This document shows positions 59,601 to 64,000 of a stretch of 64,000 nucleotides of DNA, one piece after another (the first letter of the stretch is position 1; each line of letters opens with the position of its first letter). Both the position numbers and the translations under genes were made by a program. The DNA comes from Heterostelium album PN500 (lineage: Eukaryota > Evosea > Eumycetozoa > Acytosteliales > Acytosteliaceae). The stretch is taken from positions 1,364,001 to 1,428,000 of the forward strand of contig NW_008805065.1 in NCBI RefSeq assembly GCF_000004825.1, given 5' to 3'. Under the pieces are notes generated by a model. The model was not told the DNA's origin and searched no databases. It saw only the letters and a list, made by a program, of their open reading frames with translations.

Positions 59601-62065
59601 GTACACAGGTTAATACTCCATTCAAATTGGCACATGAGTATCCAATTGGACATTGATAGTTTCCACATTGTTGACCAGTGGTTGGAACACTTGTTGGAGT
59701 TCCAGAGGTTGGACCACCTGGTACACAAGTTAACACTCCGTTGAGGTTTGCACAACTAAATCCGCCTGGACACATGTATTGACCACATGGTGTTGGGGTG
59801 CCTGATGTTGGGAAACCAGAAGTTGGATTACCAGAGGTTGGACCGCCTGGTACACATGTTAACACTCCATTCAAATTGGCACATGAGAATCCAGATGGAC
59901 ATTGATAGTTTCCACATTGTTGACCAGTGGTTGGAACACTTGTTGGGGTACCAGAGGTTGGACCACCTGGTACACAAGTATCGACACCATTGAGTTTGAC
60001 GCAACTATATCCATGTGGACATTGGTGGTTTCCACATTGTTGACCGGTGGTTGGGGATGGACCAGTGGTTGGTCCACCAGAAGTTCCGAATGGAACACAA
60101 GATGGAACATCACCAATCAATGCACAATAGTAATTTGGTGGACAGAACATGTTTTCACCACATTGACATCCAGTTGATAATGTTGATGGTGCTACAGTTG
60201 TTGGGTTGTTTGAAGTTGGGTTATATGAAGTTGGGTTGTTTGAAGTTGGGTTGTTTGAAGTTGACCATGGTCTACATTGTCTAACAGTTTCATCGCACCA
60301 GTATCCCCATCCACATTGAGCATCGTTTTGACATGCACCGCCAGTGGTTGGGTTACCAGAGGTTGCGGTTTGACCGGTTGATTGACTAGATGATGACCAT
60401 GGCTTGCATTGACCAACGGATTCATCACACCATTTACCCCATCCACATTGAGCATCGTTTTGACACACACCACCAGTGGTTGGATTACCAGAGGTTGCGG
60501 TTTGACCTGTAGATTGGCTAGTGGATGACCATGGCTTGCATTGTCCACTGGATTGTTCACACCATTTACCCCATCCACAGTCGCTATCTTGTCTGCATCC
60601 ACCGGCTCCAGTGGTTGGACTGCCAGAGGTTGAAGTTTGGCCTGTTGATTGACTGGATGATGACCATGGTTTGCATTGCCAGCTGGATTGGTCACACCAG
60701 TATCCCCAACCACATTGAGCATCGTTTTTGCAATGACCAGTACCAGTAGTTGGTGATCCTGAAGAAGAGGAAGCGGAGGTAGCGGAAGTTGCAGAGGTAG
60801 CGGAAGTGGCCGATGTTTGACCACCGTTTTGATGACAATCCATATTGATATCAAGTGGAATGCGATAGACTTGACCATTTTCAATGAATGAAAGCCAAAC
60901 AGCAAATCCAAGATTTCCATTCTTTCCGTTGGCACCAATACCGATTTGCATTGGCATTTCATCCATTCCACCGACGAACGATATCTTTCTGCCTTGGTTG
61001 CAACCGGTACCTATCCAGTAGGAGTTTGATGGCAATGGAGTGTAGAATCTCCATGATCTGACATCGATTGGACCCTTTGGATAGTAAGCGTGGCTGTCCA
61101 ACTCCTTACGGATCTCTTCACCTGGAAGAGTGGCAGCAAACTCAATGTTGACAGCCCATGTGTGGCAACTGTTGGCACCATCCTCCAATGGGAAGAGATT
61201 ACCAGTCAACAAGAGATTTCCGTTAGCGAGAACACGGAGATTGGCGGCGTTATTAACGAAATTCCACATACGTTGGTTGTCGAGTGATTGGAGTTGCTCA
61301 CCAATGTAACAGGCGTGACCTCCGAAAGTTCCACCGAGCTCTGGATCGGCAATCGGTGCAACACAGGTGTATGATACATCACAGTAGAGGAGTGCGCTCG
61401 ATGGAACTTGATTCTTGTGAATACCGCGAGTCTGAAGTGGATAATCGTTCTTCACTGAGATGTCATTGTCAGAGCGAACCAACTCGAACTGGTCGAAAAG
61501 GACATTTCCTTCGGTGTCGGCACGTCTGCTGGCAATACGGATACCGTGGTATTGCTGACCGTCATTTGGGAATGGAACAAAGGCAGTAACCCATCTCAAG
61601 GGAAGCTCTCTGTTACCGGTGGCGGCAAACTCTGGCTCACTCTTGGAAACCAATTCCATCGATGGGCCAAGTGAAAGATCTGATTTTAAAAAACTTATAC
61701 TTATGGATGGATTTCTTGATTCTTCTCTATCAGGAGTTGTTTTGAAAGAAATACCATTAAACTAATAATAATAAAAATCGTAAGTTAAAAATTTTGTATT
61801 TTAATAAAATATATTATATTATATTTTTATAATTTACCTCTGATCTATCAAAAGATTGCTCTTGCATCATTGAAATACTTTGGAAACTTTTTCCACTAAA
61901 TATAATTGATTTCGAATTTGAAAATAGAGGACTACCATTATCAGATTTAAAGAGTTGGTTTGAAAGCTGAATGTTTTCGTGTGATACTACTAAATGATGT
62001 GCTAGCATCACTAAAATAGTGATGCCTATCCAATATAATTTCCAAAACCTATTTTGGATTGCCAT
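50692..62065 (-). CDS. Giant secreted colossin-type protein with SdrD-B-like repeats
   Basis: Exons 62065-61838 and 61761-50692, phase 0, encode 3765 residues. Residues 1-28 form a signal peptide. Residues about 100-400 form an unrecognised N-terminal domain. Next come four Cys modules (CKNDAQCGWGYWCDQ type), eight shorter Cys modules (CGxxxCPxGxxCxxLNGVxTC), and a Thr/Ser stretch with repeated GPHSITGYYT. Then about 16 SdrD-B-like domains follow (typical start YAVGDYVWYDTNRNGMQDQG, with VTDxNGxYxFDNLPPGxY). After a 430-residue domain with propeller-like strands comes a last SdrD-B domain. No membrane anchor or sorting signal ends the protein. Colossins are dictyostelid proteins with these Cna-B/SdrD-B folds; this is one by domain content, but the exact orthologue is not known. 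Confidence 0.93.
52400..58900 (-). repeat. Array of about 16 SdrD-B-like (Cna B) protein repeats
   Basis: Each unit is about 110-150 residues with a Ca-binding-like DxNxNGxxDxGE loop and a later TDxNGxYxFDxLPPGxY strand pair. Units have diverged: the first and some middle ones (for example LGFGDFVFY and FAVGDQVVY) lost the acidic loop. The units start with YAVGDY, YAIGDT, YSVGDF, YAVGRY, FAVGHL, MAVGNY and similar. A seventeenth copy sits apart at the C-terminus (about 50770-51040). This array makes up more than half of the protein. Confidence 0.9.
58920..59224 (-). repeat. Mucin-like Thr/Ser repeat with GPHSITGYYT units
   Basis: Within the colossin gene, a short stretch repeats GPHSITG(Y/F), GQHTITGPYTVTG and similar, all rich in Thr and Ser and suited for O-glycosylation. 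It links the Cys modules to the SdrD-B array. Confidence 0.85.
59226..60176 (-). repeat. Eight short Cys modules with nearly identical DNA
   Basis: Units of about 23 residues, CGxYxCPxGxxCxxLNGVLTCVP, separated by GGPTSGxPTSGxPTTGQQ linkers. Several units differ by few bases (for example around 59540 and 59780), so the array has spread recently by unequal exchange or gene conversion. Related small Cys-rich repeats occur in dictyostelid spore-coat and follistatin-like proteins. Confidence 0.85.
60264..60732 (-). repeat. Four tandem Cys modules of the CxxDxxCGWGxWC type
   Basis: Units CKNDAQCGWGYWCDQSSWQC, CRQDSDCGWGKWCEQ, CQNDAQCGWGKWCDE and CQNDAQCGWGYWCDE each end KPW or RPW, linked by SSSSQSTGQTATSGNPTTGG. 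Each has four Cys spaced C-x5-C-x5-C-x6-C. They are near-identical repeats inside the colossin gene and may act as binding modules for matrix or cellulose (inference). Confidence 0.85.
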
Positions 62066-62940
62066 TTTTTTTTAGTTTATTTTCTTTACAAAAAAAAAAA
62101 AATAAGAATCAATCCTATTAGGAAGTGAGAGGGTGTTGTGGTTGATGTTGGTTGGTTGGTCTGGTTGATCGTATAATTTAATATTCGATCAAATTAATTT
62201 AGTTCAACCAGTAAAACCTAGGAAATATTAAAATTAGAAAAAAAAAAGAAAAAGAAAAAGGAAATGTTAATTATATTATTAGATTAATATATTCAAATGA
62301 TATTACTTTTTTGATTGGATTTTCTTGAATTTACAAAAAAATTGGAAATATTAGAAAAATCGGAATAAAGAATAATAATCAACAAAAAAATATTATAAAT
62401 TATTTATGTTAGCTTAGATTTGTATAATATGTTATCTAAATATTTTATTTGTTGATGAAACTATAGTTGTTGTTGTTATTTGATTTTGGTTGTTTGATTA
62501 ATATTCTTATTGTTGGTTGGTAACAAAACAAAAAAATATATTTTAATTAAAAATGAATTTTAATTAATTTAATTAGTTGTTGTTGTCAGTGGAACCATTG
62601 AATAGTACTTGAATTTCAACCAATAGAGGATCACTCACTCTGAAGTGTTATGATCATATGATAACCAAACAAACATTTTCAACATGTAATTTTGTGTGGA
62701 CAATATAATCTTAACTATGAACTTTTTACTATACTAACAATAGCAAACTAAATCAAACCAAACCAAACCAAAACAAACCCAAACAGAAAATAATTAAAAA
62801 CAATTAGGAGGTAAACATATTTTGGTATCCACAGATAGTAAGGTTCACAAACAAAAAAAATGATGATGATTTGGTATAATCAAACTTCGTAGTAACAACT
62901 ATAAAAATTAAATTAGGCTCTCTCAATTGTTGTTTTTTTA

Positions 62941-63080
62941 ATATGAATACTGATTATTCATATGAAATCATTGGGTGAATTGATCAATTTCATATGAATA
63001 CTGATTATTCATATGAAATCATTGTGTGAATATGAATACTGATTATTCATATGAAATCATTGGGTGAATTGATCAATTTC
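62941..63080. repeat. Three-copy palindromic repeat array
   Basis: Copies 1 (62941-62991) and 3 (63030-63080) are 51 nt and identical in what I can read; copy 2 (62992-63029) is the first 38 nt with one change. Each copy contains ATATGAATA, CTGAT and TATTCATAT, a 9-bp perfect hairpin, and the long copies also contain the palindrome AATTGATCAATT. The array ends in ATTTGAAC. Such arrays may be transcription factor sites or a structured element. Confidence 0.85.
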
Positions 63081-63276
63081 ATTTGAACAAACATATAAAC
63101 AAACCATTTCATTCAAACAACAACACAAAATTAAATGTAGCTCCACTACCCACATCTTCTTCATTTAAATACATCAAGCAACACACACGCACACACACAT
63201 TCCAACAAACATCAAATATCGTATGATTGCTATCACATAAAGCTTTGAAATTATAAGAGAGAGATAAGTTTGAGTT

Positions 63277-63287
63277 TGTGGGTGTGT
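63277..63287 (+). promoter_or_regulatory. G-box-like site
   Basis: TGTGGGTGTGT matches the Dictyostelium G-box consensus well. It stands 1.2 kb upstream of the colossin ATG and just 22 bp from a second site in reverse orientation. Confidence 0.35.
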
Positions 63288-63308
63288 AAGCGATGTTGTT
63301 AGTTTCTC

Positions 63309-63320
63309 TACCCCCACACA
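63309..63320 (-). promoter_or_regulatory. G-box-like site, reverse orientation
   Basis: TACCCCCACACA on the plus strand gives TGTGTGGGGGTA on the minus strand. Together with the site at 63277 it makes an inverted pair. Confidence 0.3.
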
Positions 63321-63758
63321 TTTTATATAAAGACACACTTATATATATTTACACACACTTATTGCAATGCAACGGGGTTTCCAATTACATATTTTATTTT
63401 GTATATGGTTTAAAATATTGTAGTGGATCAATATTATGTATAAATCTTCATCAACTCTCTTTGTGCCCCGTAACAAATAAATAAAATAAAATACAAAAAC
63501 AAAAATAAAACTTAACTTTACAAACCTTAAAAGATTTTCATTCATATGCTTACAATTTTATTTCTTTTTATCATTACATTGAATTCTTCTTGCATTTATG
63601 ATTTCACTTAACTTCACTTTCATTACATTCACTATTATTATTGCTTCATTTCACACAACACCACAAACCATCACCCACCACATTCATTTTTGAACATGAA
63701 CTTATGAGTAATGTAATGAATGCGTATGACTTATGAATTGAAATGAACAAGAATGAAT

Positions 63759-63780
63759 ATTCATTCATTCATTCATTCAT
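63759..63780. repeat. ATTC tetranucleotide run next to a palindrome
   Basis: About five ATTC units follow GAATGAATATTCATTC (63751-63766, a perfect 16-nt palindrome). Simple repeat. Confidence 0.75.
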
Positions 63781-64000
63781 TTTGCTCTTATCATAAATGG
63801 TTTACATTGATTGTTTGTTTTGAATAACAATAATAATATGATTCCAAAGGAAAATAGATAAATAGATAAATAATTATAAAAATGTTAATTCGATGTTTGT
63901 AAAATTCTGAAAGTTTATAACCTTTGATAATCCTACAAAATTGGGGTGCTTGTGGTGTTTTTGCAAAAAATAAATTGGTGCGTATTGTGAGGTGAGAATG

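Larger units (their letters stand above)
62066..64000. other. Upstream region of the colossin gene, non-coding
   Basis: About 1.9 kb without a recognisable gene up to the window edge. It holds a palindromic repeat array at 62941-63080, two G-box-like sites at 63277 and 63309, a CA-rich stretch at 63182-63198, and an ATTC run at 63759-63780. It probably holds the promoter of the colossin gene, and perhaps of a gene beyond the edge. Confidence 0.6.

Noticed and set aside
50698-61589. Many plus- and minus-strand open frames across the colossin gene
   Set aside because: Shadows of one long coding frame with repetitive codon patterns; none has own start context or domains.
1-64000. tRNA, rRNA, transposon, retroelement and CRISPR signatures
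   Set aside because: Looked for T-arm/anticodon patterns, reverse transcriptase, integrase or transposase motifs and regular spaced repeats; none was found.

Overview
The window is nuclear DNA of a dictyostelid social amoeba. It is very AT-rich. Intergenic DNA is full of homopolymers and trinucleotide runs, genes are close together, and introns are short (about 50-130 bp), AT-rich and of gtaagt/gtatgt...ag type. Proteins carry poly-N/Q/T/S tracts. Lineage-specific families (colossin, Aly-type lysozyme) point to Dictyostelia. The genus is not certain; a species outside the D. discoideum/purpureum group, such as Heterostelium/Polysphondylium or Cavenderia, is an inference. I found no virus-derived element, transposon, tRNA, rRNA or CRISPR array.

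Layout. 1-5.5 kb: the end of a gene, a large predicted mitochondrial helical protein and a lipid-anchored TPR protein. 5.6-13.6 kb: three 60S ribosome assembly factors (DDX51/Dbp6-like helicase, NSA2, REI1/ZNF622) with an EGF-domain GT14 glycosyltransferase between them. 13.8-20.3 kb: BolA-like protein, a small membrane protein, SEC14-GOLD protein, GOLGA7/Erf4-like palmitoyltransferase partner and an EGF-7TM protein. 20.9-31.7 kb: BSDC1-like protein, endosulfine (ENSA/ARPP19), a structured hairpin locus, a mitochondrial ankyrin protein, a class I methyltransferase, an Aly-type lysozyme, a TMEM186/TMEM70-like protein and SFT2. 32.5-43.6 kb: RhoGEF with IQ motif, ankyrin-KH protein, RNA polymerase subunit Rpb6, TMEM128, an LPA acyltransferase and a T1/KCTD-DUSP fusion. 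43.7-50.6 kb: mitochondrial ribosomal protein L13, a pseudo-catalytic aldo/keto reductase, eIF3d and NUFIP1/Rsa1. 50.7-62.1 kb: one giant gene for a secreted colossin-type adhesive protein of 3765 residues. 62.1-64 kb: non-coding, with a palindromic repeat array and G-box-like sites.

Most genes are housekeeping and have been joined here across introns by reading frame and splice phase; exon coordinates are in each entry. Functional links: DDX51, NSA2 and REI1 act early, middle and late in 60S maturation, NUFIP1 acts in box C/D snoRNP assembly, and eIF3d in translation initiation. SFT2, GOLGA7, SEC14-GOLD and the acyltransferase concern membranes and trafficking. The most unusual content is the colossin gene, whose SdrD-B repeats and C-terminal region look bacterial; the upstream array of hairpin-forming repeats; a 69-nt stem-loop locus resembling a dictyostelid Class I small RNA; and the T1-DUSP domain pairing. 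All gene models are read from sequence only; no search or transcript data were used.
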